Positions 23,443-34,958 of a DNA stretch of 64,000 bases are shown here, piece after piece. A program made the position numbers and the translations under genes. Origin of the DNA: Galerina marginata (Eukaryota; Basidiomycota; Agaricomycetes; Agaricales; Galerinaceae). The first letter of the stretch is position 1. Each line of letters starts with the position of its first letter. The stretch covers positions 744,001 through 808,000 of the forward strand of contig JAECYW010000022.1 of the NCBI GenBank assembly GCA_023014335.1. Reading direction: 5' to 3'. The notes under the pieces were generated by a model, which did not search any database, was not told the DNA's origin, and saw only the letters and a program-made list of their open reading frames with translations.

Positions 23443-24936
23443 ATGGCCCAACCACTCCACGTAGGCCAGGGGAGACGTGACTTCAACGCGTTCATCGACA
23501 AACACACTCGGTTTATCTGCGACACTAGAGCTTATCAAATATTTCGCCAGGGCACCCAACTTATCGTCCCTTCCAACATCCAGAACTTCCTTCTAGGCAG
23601 AATCGATGATGCACTGGGCTACGGCGAAGAGACATTCAAGATTATAGTCTTACTCCTGTTCATGATGTCGAACTGCCGCTTCAAACGACGGCAATGGCGC
23701 CGGTGGATGACCTTTTTTGCCGAGAGTAATCAAGCTGGTTTTTTGAACGAATTGGTCCCTCGGTACTATGGGTGGTACTGCCTCTGCGCTGGGCAGACGC
23801 GGGCTTTGACGAAGAAGGTTGGCGATGGTGCGAACGATGCGAAGAAGATCCAGTCGGTCTTCCTTCGTTCGCCCGTGGAGGCTGTCAAGCTTTACGAGGC
23901 CCGGATAAGGAGTGCACAAGTGGAGGTCCCTGCTCCCAAGGGGTTCGTAGCAAATCTATTTTGCCTCTTATTTTTGACATTGCTGACCACTTCCTTCTTT
24001 CCTTGTCGCCTTTTATTCGGGCTTTATGGTGTCTTTTCCTTGCCTTTTAAATTTACGGCCTAACAATCTTGTTATAGAACAATCCGCGTTCAATACTTCC
24101 GAACCCTCGAAAAAGGCAAATACAGACCTGGACAGCATGTAAAGCCCGACGCTTCAATGGACCTATACGTCGACCGACACACTGGAGCCGACCTTACCGT
24201 GGTTCGAAAGGCGTGGGGTCTTGAATCTTTGGCTGTAAGCCCGGCCTCTCGTGTTCTCTAGAGCCATCCCTTCTGACAGACAGCCTACACTTAGATTATT
24301 ACGGATGCAGAGCCCTTCCGTGCCATTTTCGAACCTGCCAACGAGGATTGTCTTTCTCCTTTGGCGGCCTACGACCTGTCGAAGCAATTCACACAACCAA
24401 TTAGAGTCTTTGGTCAGTTCGGTTCCTATACTCCACTGCCTATATACCGTTGAAAATGCCCATTTTCAGAACCACGCACTTCGAAGGCTACAAACGTAGG
24501 CCGCACCGTACGGGGAACTGGTTATCCCATCATTTTCTTCATTGTCACCTTGCTGCAGCTTCTCGTCGGTTTCCCGGAACAGAACACCGAATACTTGGCC
24601 ATCCTTTACGGACGCAGCTATGCGACCGTCTACACCAATATGGGAAAAGGGACTGCTCGAATGAGAGGGGGCGTTCTTTCGCTCCTTATCTTCATCGATT
24701 GGCTTCTGTACTGGGGACTCATCCGCGTACCAGTCGTTTCAGTGCTTGCTGCGAAGAAGCTCGCATTATCGACCTTCAAGACGACAATGGGGTCGACAAA
24801 AGCAGCATTGAGCGTCATGGGAAGTGGCGTCGTTTCCACCTTCCACATCGCATCCTCTCTCGAATGGAAGACCTGGATCATCATCTTAGGCGTCTGCTGG
24901 TACGCCTTGGCAGAATATTTTACCTCGCGCGCTTGA
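23443..24936 (+). CDS. Unknown multi-pass membrane protein
   Basis: I do not recognise this protein. The start is ATG 23443 in a good context (CACCATGGC). Exon 1 encodes DFNAFIDKHTRFICDTRAY and a basic, aromatic region with one hydrophobic stretch (FKIIVLLLFMMS). Splicing at about 23943-24077 joins APKG to TIRVQYFRTLEKGKYRPG. Two further introns lie at about 24234-24295 and 24413-24469. The C-terminal exon has three hydrophobic helices (YPIIFFIVTLLQLLVGF, LLIFIDWLLYWGLI and WIIILGVCWYALAEYF) and ends at 24936. The protein is about 420 residues with the soluble part first. No catalytic motif is visible. Clean splicing in all frames argues for a real, expressed gene, possibly fungus-specific. 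Confidence 0.7.
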
Positions 24937-25465
24937 AGGGTTGTCTTGCCTTTCATTCTACTCGATTTATTGTTCCATTATTACATGTTATGCCCTCTAT
25001 GCCTTCTATGCCCTCTCGTATGTCATCCTCTATTCCCTACGCCCAATATGCCGCATCTTCCTTCTTTTTTCCCAAACAACAATTTGTACTTTATTCAAGC
25101 AAAGTAGATAAGTCTACCAAGATGTACACTAGAACCACTCGCAATCTTCAGCCCTGATCATGATTTGACCTAGTTATTCACGTTCTACTTGGTTTGAATC
25201 TTGTAGATAACGAAGGCCAGCCGCCTCCGCGGCCTCTATTTGTTCCACCAAAAAGCACTCAGATGATTCCGTTTCTTGTCTCCCAGGCATCCATGAATTC
25301 AAACTCAAGTCCTTTTGGGGCAAAGCTGGCCTGGAGAGTGAAAAAATGTTAGAACATAGGTCTGAAAGCAATAAAGCCCATGGAAAATAGACTTGAAGGT
25401 TCTGGCGAAAATAAAGCTATGTCAAAACAGGTAGATAAGGAAAGGGAGGCTAGAAAGCCAAAAAA
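24937..25465. other. Spacer before the U6 gene
   Basis: This holds the 3' flank of the membrane-protein gene, with a short run of CTATGCCYTCTATGCC-type repeats at about 24985-25020, and the sequence downstream of the U6 gene. No other gene is recognised. Confidence 0.4.
25460..25465 (-). terminator. Pol III terminator of U6
   Basis: Six consecutive T on the minus strand immediately follow the U6 sequence. Confidence 0.7.
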
Positions 25466-25526
25466 TAAATATTGAGATCCGTAGATCTACCACTCCGGGA
25501 AAGCGTGTCATCCTTGTGCAGGGGCC

Positions 25527-25557
<31 letters not shown>

Positions 25558-25581
25558 TTCGTATGTCACCCCGAAGGGGAC
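25466..25581 (-). ncRNA. U6: U6 spliceosomal snRNA
   Basis: On the minus strand the sequence reads a 5' stem-loop GTCCCCTTCGGGG (25581-25569), then AATTGGAACGATACAGAGAA, the invariant ACAGAGA box, GATTAGC with the AGC triad, ATGGCCCCTGC and AAGGATGACACGC. These are the diagnostic blocks of U6, the catalytic snRNA of the spliceosome. The 3' part (TTTCCCGGAGTGG and onward) differs from the metazoan and yeast 3' ends, as expected. A run of six T (25460-25465) directly after it fits an RNA polymerase III terminator. No intron interrupts the core, unlike fission yeast U6. The exact 3' end is inferred from the T run. Confidence 0.93.
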
Positions 25582-26118
25582 AGAAAGTAGTGTCGAGGTT
25601 AAGATGCGGTGTGCTGCGTTTTGTATTTTGTTCAGCCCGCAGGGTAAAGCACGTGATTCATCTCAGGCAAATTTCCTGTCACTGTGTCAGTCGATTTTTG
25701 GTCGATTTACGGTCATACCCATCCTGCATCTAACAGTTAAAGCCAGATACCACCAAGTGCAAGAATACCGGGCCTTGTTAAAATGCGGGGTGAATTCTGC
25801 ACACAACTTGGTGATTTCGGAGGTGCTGGAGAACGGTGACAGTGAAAGTTTGAACAATTGAACTGTCAGTACCCATGTTCGAACTTCGCGACTTCCTCCT
25901 GCATAATTCAATTTCCGGATTCTGTATCTCAACTCATGTAAGGAGAATGAAGCTGACATCAAAATCTAGTTGCAATGGTAGTATGTACAAGAAAAGAATA
26001 GGCGTACAATACAAATGAGAAAGGGATGCATCCACGGATCGAGCACTAAATGGAATGCGCACAAGCAAGCTGGAAGCGTCATGGTTAACTCGAAGAGAAA
26101 CGTGAATGGCCAGAACAA
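25582..26118. other. Spacer between U6 and Hsp70-like copy 4
   Basis: This includes the upstream promoter of U6 and the 3' flank of Hsp70-like copy 4. No clear TATA box for U6 and no protein gene were recognised. Confidence 0.4.
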
Positions 26119-28663
26119 TCATGATGCGTCGTTAGCGGTATCAGGATGATACACAATGTTCGCCGCGCTCCTGCAAACAAATAAAAGGGAAAATCAGCAA
26201 AGCACCCAACTAGAATTACTGCTCTACTTACCGCTTCTCTACTCCCTAAACGTTCAAAAAAGGATCAATGAGCAAAGTGAATAAATCTAATAGGAAAGAA
26301 TTACATCTTCCTTCCAAGCCAGCTGCGCCTTCAGCTCCGTCAACCCAAACAACAACACGATATCATAGTCGAGCGTGTAGTACGTTGCTCCCGTACCTGG
26401 CTTAGATCGAGGCGTCAGTGGCAGGTGAGAAAGGTCGACTTCAATCGTGCAGAACTTTGTATAGTTCTCTGCGCAAATTGGGATTCAGTTAGCTATAAGG
26501 TCCAACACTCGAAATGACTAACCGGTATCGACATCCTTCCACCTAGGATCAGGCACGGTCCCTCGATAGCACCACACCGAAAACGAGGCACTTTTAAACT
26601 GATTCCTGGATTCAGATTCCCGGAAGTACGACTTCTTAAACTCCTTCGTCTCCGAAACTTGGGTATACTAAACACAACGCCGCCCAAAGTCGATCAGTTA
26701 GCCAATCAAGCGCAATCTCAAACCAGCACAATAACCTGGCACAAATCAACGCACCTTGGGCAAAATCACATCAAACGAATCACAAATACGTATGTTCCCA
26801 GACACCGAGATAAACGTCTTCGTCACACGCAACTGGTGATCAGGCTGCGCAATGTCGAACGGTATATGACAAAAGTTGCCATAGGTGACCTTGGAGACAC
26901 GAGTTCGCACGAAGTGGTCCAGGTAGAACGATATCGCGCCTTCAGAAACAGCCCTGTTGCTGAATAGTGCGAATGAGAACAATGTCGGTGAAATAGATGG
27001 TGTAATAACAGGTAGCAGGCTCACAAACGATTGTCCGGGCGTAGGACGTTCATTTGGAATTTGGCGAGCGCGTCATGCACCTCTTTGTAGAGCCATTCGC
27101 TTGCTGCGAACTCTCCAACGAGGACAACGTGCTGAGGCACCGTTAGGAACACGTCGAAATGAGAAAAATGACAATGCACACCGAAATAGGCTTGTGGGCG
27201 GTCTTCAGCTGATCTAACACCGCTTTCACGATACAATCGACAGAGGGCTCAAAGAACTTGGCAACGTCAGATCTGTATTTCTCCATGAGACATTGATTAA
27301 GTGGGAAGGTGGAGCAGGGACACACCCTAAGAGCTTCAGCTGACCAAACCTAATGTTGTAGTCGGGGTCGTTATCTCTAGCAGATCCAAATTTCACATAT
27401 TGAGGCTCCTCTGCATTTCTGAACCGTAGCTTGGTCGATTCTTCGAAACAGCGAACAATATGGCTAATGTCGTCCGCAAAAGGCGAGTCGGCAAGGAAGT
27501 CTATGTAGTACAAATGTCAAAAAAAAGGATGGCTGTTGCCTTCTAAGAATACTCACTGTCTAGGAAGAGCCGAGCACGAATGCCAACGAAAACAGATCCA
27601 TGGAAATGACCTACAACGATCTGGTCAGATTAAAGCCACGAAAAGTCAATCAAACATACATTGTGGCGCAGCATCTTCTTCAAAAGCGTCCTTCTCAGCC
27701 TGCGTGCTTTTGCTGTAAAAGCTCATATCGATCGTTCCTGCCCCAGCATCAACAATCACAACTCCCTCTCCATTCTATGAAGATAACATGAGTTCTGAGG
27801 TATATCGGAGAAATAAAATTTTGCCCGAACTTTCATCGCACCAGCCGGCAGACCATTTTGGATAGAAAAATGTAGACTGGCCTCTCCTTCCGTCACGAAC
27901 GATAAACGCGCATGGCCGCTGTCGTTGTCCGGAATAAGCCCAGCTAAAACCGCAGCCCTGCGCATTTCGCTCTGCTGGGTACCCTCCCATCCGTTAGGAT
28001 GAGAAAGAACAAATTCGATCTGGTCCTTGACGGACGCCCAGACGGCGGGACCGTTGGCGTTACCTTGTATGTCGCTGGAAGCACATTCGAACATATATTT
28101 GAGGAAGTCCGCGAAGACTTCCACGACGGTCTTGTTTAGCGGTAGTGGGGGAATCACGTTCGAAAGGTGCTTTCCTGCCAGTGCGCCAACCTTGGACCGC
28201 AGGTGCAATTTGAACCTTTGTGCGTCAAGATAAGTTTGAGATGCAGATTCAGTTGAGAATGAGTGGCACATACCATTCCGCCTTGATCCACTGTTCCTCC
28301 TCTGCCATTTCGTAGATCCCCTCCCTCATAGCTTCAGCTCCAACCGCCCGCACCTTGCCTAGCCGATCATAATAGATGATAGTGGGGATCCTCGATGCGG
28401 CGCTGTTGGGTTCGTGGCCTGGAAACCTGCCACGATGGTCAGAAAGGAAGTTAAGTTTCGTAGGTGCTAAACAAACCTTGTTACGCCTTTGATTTCAGGT
28501 ACTTGGCCAGGATCCAAGACACTCACGCTCGAGTTAGGAGCAGAAGCACTTCGAGCGAAGAACACGGGGCTAACCTGTATGAAATACCACTGTACGTTGT
28601 CCCAACATCGAAGGCCAGCACCAACTTTCGTCGTGGTCCGCGATATGCTGCGCGCGCGGCCAT
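26119..28663 (-). CDS. Hsp70-like (HSPA12-type) protein, copy 4, with altered nucleotide-binding motifs
   Basis: The start is ATG 28663 (MAARAAYRGPRRK). Phosphate 1 is normal (FDVGTTYSGISYR). Two other motifs deviate from the four paralogues. Phosphate 2 reads DAGAGTID (about 27728-27750), with the middle glycine replaced. The adenosine-type motif reads VGEFAASEWL (about 27090-27125), with glycine replaced by glutamate and Asp by Glu. The remaining exons (FVLSHPNGWEG, AISFYLDHFVRTRVSKVTYG, TELKAQLAWKED) are open. The small GVEKR exon splices with donor GTAAGT to a last exon that encodes a tail with IVYHPD and ends at 26119. The frame is intact, so this looks like a selected or recently altered gene, not an old pseudogene. 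It may bind nucleotide weakly or act as a non-catalytic partner; this is inference. Confidence 0.85.
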
Positions 28664-28718
28664 TTCGCAGGATAGACTGTGGTAGGAAGAGGAAACTTGA
28701 CATCTCAGAAGGATGTCC

Positions 28719-28726
28719 TATATTTA
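28719..28726 (-). promoter_or_regulatory. TATA-like box of Hsp70-like copy 4
   Basis: TAAATATA on the minus strand lies about 56 nt upstream of the start codon. Confidence 0.35.
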
Positions 28727-30088
28727 TGTGAACGGCGACAAAGACAGGTACGGAACAACATTGCGGGAGGAATACCGTGACCAGCGCTTATTGGAAGTAG
28801 AGTTCCGTGAGTACAACTTGTAAACCTGTGTTGGAAATTCGTGTTATTTAGGAAGAAAGGAAGGAAGTATAACATACCGACGTGGTCCCTCACTGGCATT
28901 GGACCAACCAGTCACCATACAAGTTCAAAATTTCAATGCTTGTGTTGGGCAGGCGGCAGTGGGAGTGTCCCCGCCGACTCCCCGGTCGGCCTGCCTGACT
29001 ACCGTGAAACTTGCTTAGGCAATCAGGGTTACATAAGGGCAAAAATTGGTCGCTTGCCGGCGGTCGCTGGGCGGTCCATGATGATTTTCGCCAAGGTTCT
29101 GTTGGAGTATAAGAAGGCAAGGTATCACATAAGGGTGCTACGACATGGTGGTAAGAGATGAAGCATCGATGAAGAAGGAAATCTAACGACGAGAGTCTAA
29201 TGACAACACGTGTAAATACCCGAATCGGGAACTCCAACTCGGATGACAGAACCTATATTCTATCTACCACATCTTTTTTTCCTTTTCTTTGGAAGTCTAT
29301 ATCTACGGTTTAAAGGATTGCATTGTAGCTGGATCGACGCAGTGGATGTCGATCTTCGACGATTTCGCGTTTTTGATGATTATGGATTGCCAAGAACAAA
29401 ACCTATCTTCTTCTCCCATGACGTGCTTTGGCAACGTACGGCCATTATCTTCGCGCCATCGGATTCAAGCTCCTTGTCCTTCCTTCCTGCAGGTTTTTGT
29501 CCCTGATGCTATTTCGAAAGGCTCCAGCTTCAAGCTAAACTTACGCTTATCTCTAGAACCACGAGGATTTGCCATATGATGAAGTGCTGGGCAGAAACTC
29601 TTGCGATAGAATTATATTCAAGTTTGTGTCTTCGATGATGATCATGACTGATCGTCGTCTGGTTCTCGCCCTTTCAGGACTTTGTGTGCTTTCTTTACAT
29701 GTGCTTGTGACCTATTCCTTACGCTCGATAACGCAATTCTAGGTGACGATTTCGCCCAGTAAACCTAATCACAGTTCGAAATCTAATAACCCGGTGCCAC
29801 TTGTGATCTTCTCGCCACTAGGGCTCGTTTGCCTATCCTGGGCTTCTTGCAGCAATGCCACCTCTTCCAACAATTCGTCTCTTCAGTTTCTCTTCCCGTG
29901 GCTATGGACTGTAATTGTGGAAGCCGCCGTTTCGCGTGGATCATGTTTCCTTATCTATGGGTTCCGTTAACCGACCACATCTAAATTTCCTCCCAGTTCA
30001 GTATCGTGACATTTGCGAAACATGTGTACCACCTTTAGTAGGCCGAAGAGCTGCCGCGCGAGCTCTCTGATCCATCGCGTCGCAAAGA
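28727..30088. other. 1.4-kb intergenic region without a recognised gene
   Basis: This region lies between divergent genes (Hsp70-like copy 4 and the protease). Several short ORFs exist but none carries a known motif or splices into a longer frame that I can support. Confidence 0.4.
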
Positions 30089-30095
30089 TATAAAT
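30089..30095 (+). promoter_or_regulatory. TATA box of the subtilisin-like protease gene
   Basis: TATAAAT lies 72-78 nt upstream of the ATG at 30167, a normal spacing for a strongly regulated secreted enzyme. Confidence 0.55.
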
Positions 30096-30166
30096 GGCGC
30101 GTTGTCTCGCTTTCTCGAGTGTTCAATCCCGGTACCCCAACCTCCTGGAGCCTTAGAAAGTTCACC

Positions 30167-32231
30167 ATGCGTTTCTTCATCGCTGCTTTCGCCACCCTTG
30201 CTATCCTTGCCGCGCCAGTGCTGGCTGCTCCCAATCCTTTGCGCTCTGTTGAGACCTTCAGCGGAAATACAAGCGGTAAATACATCGTCAAATTCAAGCA
30301 AGGTGTTTCTCGGAAAGCATGGATCAAGAAACTGGGTCTGGCTCAAGCCGTCGACTGGGACCACCTCAACAGTTTGGCCAGTGCGTTCTTGTCCATCGTT
30401 ATCATTATTTGACGGAAACAAAGTACTTATGACCACAATATGACCATCAACAGGTAATCTCGACACTAACGCTCTCAACACTCTCAGAGCGTCGCCCGAT
30501 GTGGAGTTCATTTCCCAAGATGGTATTATGCATACCATGGCTACACAGTCAGTAACCGTTATGAGTGAAGAGCCCTAGTTTGTTTTGATAACACAACACA
30601 GAGAGGATGCAACCTGGGGTCTCCAAAGAATCAGTACTGTGGATAAGATTGCTGACCCCAATGCTCCGTTCGTGTATTTTTTCCCCTTCTTCAAACCGGC
30701 ATAATTTATTGCCTTCTTTAGAATCCAGAGCTTCACCTACACATATGACGACAGCGCCGGGGAAGGCGTGGATATTTACATCGTCGGTATGTCCTCTTTT
30801 CCATTGAGATTACTTCTAGGTCACGTCGAGCTCATGACCATCTGATTGGTCCAGATACCGGTGAGTTCCTGAACCTTGAAGGGTCCACTGAATATTATTC
30901 TGACTCGACTCCTTAATGAAGGTGTCTTTGTCAACCACGTAAGTCTTCACCAATAAACATCAGTTTCATCGTATGAACTTAACATCATATATAGACTCAA
31001 TTCGGTGGACGTGCTACCTTCGGTCTAGCAGTTGGCATCTACGCGTATGTGTCGTAGACCACCTTGTCGCATTTCTGCACGCGATATCTGACATTCTCCA
31101 AGACAAGCCGATGGTAATGGTCATGGTACCCATTGCGCGTATGTATTTTAACTATCCCTTTTGGTGGGGGTTGAAAATCCGTTTTGACACAGGGGTACCG
31201 CTGCTGGAATAACCTTCGGAGTAGCAAAGGTAAATTCTGTACATATATCACGGTGGGCTTTGGGTCCTAACAATGACGGCTGCAGAAAGCCAGCATCATT
31301 GCCGTTAAAGTTCTCAGCGATGCAGGGTATGTCTCCCGTACACTATCTCCGAGTGTGGCATACCTGACCGGATTGCAGATCTGGCAGCGTTTCCGATATG
31401 TACGATGCACGTTCCTTAGACGGCGGATGAGTTTACATCTGGAAATTTAGCATAACCGGCCTTAACTGGGTTATCTCTCAATCTCAAGCGTCTGGAAGAC
31501 CGTCTATCGTTTCGATGTCTCTTGGCGGAAGTACTAGCACACCACTGGATAACGCCGTTGCCTCGGTGTGTAACAACATTGCACGCAGTATCCATTCCCT
31601 CACCTTAAAATTTGAAGCTTACCAGTGCCGGCATCCACGTCGCGGTGAGCCTTGTATAAACATCAGCTCATATGTTAATCTTACCCCTTGCAAGGTTGCT
31701 GCTGGTAATTCCAATCTTGATGCCAGCACCAGTTCACCTGCACGGGCACCTAGCGCCGTAACTGTCGGTGCATCCACAATTGCAGATGCGCGTGCATCCT
31801 TCTCCAACTTCGGTCCTATCGTCGACGTTTTTGCACCAGGACTCAACGTTCTTAGCTCCTGGATTGGTAGCGACACCGTTAGTCTTCACGTTGTCTCCAC
31901 CCTGAGTGTATTCTAATGTGATTTCCTTCTATATCCAGGCTACTAACACCATATCTGGCACGTCCATGGTAAGAGGACCTCATTTTCGAACCCGATATCC
32001 GGTCTTGATTTTTCCAAGGCCACTCCCCATGTCGCTGGGCTCATCGCATACCTCATCGGTAAAGAAGGAAATTTATCTCCGGCTGATATATCTACGAAAC
32101 TACAGGCATACAGCGTGAAGGGTGCACTGACGGGTCTTTGTGAGTGCAAACCCTGTTCACATTTCGCGTCAGTAATAGTGGTTTCTTTAGCATCCACCAC
32201 AGTCAACGATTTAGCGCACAATGCCCCATGA
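30167..32231 (+). CDS. Secreted subtilisin-like serine protease (S8, proteinase K type)
   Basis: This is an extracellular or vacuolar endopeptidase. The start at 30167 (CACCATGCG) gives a signal peptide ([20 protein letters not shown]). An I9-type propeptide follows ([16 protein letters not shown]). The catalytic domain is spread over more than ten small exons. Splicing restores the Asp block (VDIYIVDTGV), the His block ([16 protein letters not shown], via introns at about 31045-31107 and 31139-31190), the Asn oxyanion residue (VAAGNSN) and the Ser block (SGTSMATPHVAG, intron inside at about 31967-32019). DAGSGSVSDI and MSLGGS also fit proteinase K. The gene ends at TGA 32231, without a C-terminal extension. 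All triad residues are present, so the enzyme is probably active. It sits between two minus-strand Hsp70-like genes and is unrelated to them in family. Confidence 0.9.
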
Positions 32232-32392
32232 AATGAAAGAAAGTCGATAGAAAGGTTATAATCTTCAGCCTTTCGTGAATTTTTTATGCAATACAATCCC
32301 TATTTCTCCGTTATTATTGTTGCCAGTACCTTAACGGCCGTGGTTTGAAAACCTTGGTAACGTTGGTCGCATGTCGATCGAGGTAAGTCGAA

Positions 32393-34864
32393 TCACAAAT
32401 CTGGGTCGTACACAATCTTTGTAGGTCCTCTAGAGGAATGGTTCGTCAATTTATTATTTGTATCTCCAGCACAGACACTCGCCTTTTCTCAACCCCCTAA
32501 CAATAATTGTAAGCTAAGAGATATACTACAAATGTAATTGCTCACCTTATCCATCCAGGCAACTTGGGCTTGCATCTCCGTCAATCCAAACTTTATGACG
32601 ATATCATAGAACACTTGATAAAATACTCGTCCATTATGATTTGTCTGTCTTTCTAAGGGCAAGTGGGAAAGGTCAGTGACAATGGAACACACAGGCGTGT
32701 AATTTGCTATGGGACATTGGTCGACATTTAGACTTTGGAGATTAAGTCATTAAAATGAACAAACCTGTGTCGACGTCTTTCCATCGCGGTTTTTCAATAT
32801 CTCCTCTGTAGCACCATATATTTGCTGGAACATTTCTAAAATTGGACTTTTTATCCGACTCTTCAGACAAGGGGTAGCGAAACTCTTTATCTTCGGACAC
32901 TTGGGTATTCTAAAGCACAGAAGTTTTGGGTTAATCTGACCAAAAATAGGAGTAGTTCATGGCGCTTGCCTTTGGAAGGATGACTCCGAAATAACCATCT
33001 ATCATGACATCTCCAGAACTGAAGAAAATTCTTTTGGTTGACCTGCGTCGATGATCTCTTTCGTTCTCATCGTAGTCGATTGCACAAAAACTTCCATATG
33101 TAAACTTTGATACGCGAGTGCGTACAAAATGGTCCAGATAGAACGAAATGGCCCCATCAGAGACCGCTTTATTTCTGGCCATTTTTGTGAACACTTCATA
33201 ATATCAATCGGATACGATATTGGACTCACATATGGTTTTCGGGCCTGAGTACCCTAAGATCATACTTCTCCAGCAGTTCGCGTACACCACCAAATAGCCA
33301 ATCGCTGGCTGCAAATCCCCCGACGAGTATGACATGCTATAGGTAATTTTTGGTTAGGTCTCTGCTTGACAGTAATAAAAGAACACAACTAAACCGATAT
33401 TTTGTGAGGAGAAGTCTTTCTCTGGTCTAAAACCGCATTCACGATACAAGAAATCGAGGGCTGGAAGAACTTTGCAACATCGGATCTACAAAGAACAGTT
33501 CAGTTTGACTGAGAACTACTTCAAGTTGTGTATCGCATTCCTCACCCTGCTAACTTAAGTTGTCCGAAGCGGATGTTGCAATGCGGGTCATTATCCCGAG
33601 TGGATCCAAATTTAATGTATTGAGGGTCTTCAGCATTCCTAAACCTGATCTTGGTCGTTTTATCGAAGCACCCCACAATGTCGTCGAGGTCATCAATAAA
33701 AGTAGATTCAGAGAGAAAATCTATTCAAAAATTAGCTCATAAATTGCGATTGAGCAAGAAACAAACTCGATAGAAATATTCTTGCATGGATACTAACAAA
33801 AACAGAACCATGAAAATGACCTAATAATCAACATATCAGTCGCGAATTTAAGAATGATGAATTAACTGGGAGTCACATTGAGGGGCTGCGATTTCTTCGT
33901 ACGTGTGTTCTTTGGATCCTCTGTAGCTGCTGATATCAATCGTTCCTCCACCTGCATCGGCAATGACAACACCTTCTCCTTGCTGTCGATTATTAGTTGA
34001 CCTCAGTTTTCTTTACGTTGAAGTTGGAAGCACCTACCTTCATGATGGAAGCCAAAATGCCATTTTCGATAGCAAAATGTAAACTAGCCTCTCCTTCTGT
34101 CACAAAGGACAAACGACTATGGCCATTCGGCCTATCGGGGATGAGCCCTGCTAGCACTGCCGCCCTACGCATTTGGCTCTGTTCCTTGCCTTCCCAGCCA
34201 TTTGGATGCGAGAGCACAAAGTCAATGTCTTTCTCGACTGATTTCCATAAAACGTCGCCGTTTGGATAGGTATCTTGGATGTAGCTTGAAGCACATTGTA
34301 GGAGATAACGCAGAAAATCGGCGAAGACCTGAATAACGGTCTTCTTGTGCGGTAAAGGAGGGATCTTGCTGGTAATGTTTACACCTGCCCCGAACTTGGA
34401 ACGAAGGTGTAGCTTAAACCTAGGGGAGGAAATAAGCCTAAGAATTACGGATATTGGGGATATACTTAACATTCGGCTTTGTACCATTCACCTTCCTCGG
34501 CTTCGTCAAAGATACCCTCCCGTGTTGCTTCTGCCCCTACCGCACGGACCTGGCCTGCTTTATCATAGTAAATGATGGTGGGTATCTTGGAAGCGCCACT
34601 GATAACTTCTTGGGCAGGATATCTTTTCCGCTGGTCATTCCGCAACGCTAAAATAGAGCCTCATCAGACCACTTACCGAGTCACCCCTTTGATTGCTGGC
34701 GTTTGACCAGGATCAAGAAAACTAGAACAATTGTTCGTTATGCAGTATGCCTTTCAAGCAGTATCGAGAACTCGCCTGTACGAAATTCCACTATATGTTG
34801 TACCGATATCAAATGCCAAAACTAGCTTGCGACGAGAACCCGTGTAAACTTTGCGAGACGACAT
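32393..34864 (-). CDS. Hsp70-like (HSPA12-type) ATPase-domain protein, copy 5
   Basis: The start is ATG 34864 (MSSRKVYTGSRRK), most similar at its start to copy 1. Motifs are FDIGTTYSGISYR, FVLSHPNGWEGKEQSQ, phosphate 2 as ADAGGGTID (about 33935-33965) and ILVGGFAASDWL (about 33300-33335). All key glycines are kept. After the TEMQAQVAWMDK segment a small exon encodes GVEKR. To reach the tail exon found in the other copies (KIVYDPDL, ending at 32393) the gene must use a GC donor (AAAAG/GCGAGT) with acceptor CTCTAG, intron 32430-32482. If this intron is not spliced, translation ends at 32456 with a different short tail. The shared tail in copies 2, 3 and 4 favours the GC-AG reading. Confidence 0.84.
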
Positions 34865-34950
34865 GGAGGTAAGGATCAAGAAACTAGGATCCGCATACTC
34901 GCGTGCATCATGTCCTTATCTGATTCTTGTCATCGAATCCTGACTTATCA

Positions 34951-34958
34951 CTTATATA
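34951..34958 (-). promoter_or_regulatory. TATA box of Hsp70-like copy 5
   Basis: TATATAAG on the minus strand lies about 90 nt upstream of the ATG at 34864. Confidence 0.5.

Noticed and set aside
28841..29506. Several overlapping ORFs in the spacer upstream of the protease
   Set aside because: The frames overlap on both strands, share no known motif, and cannot be joined into a gene by supported introns.
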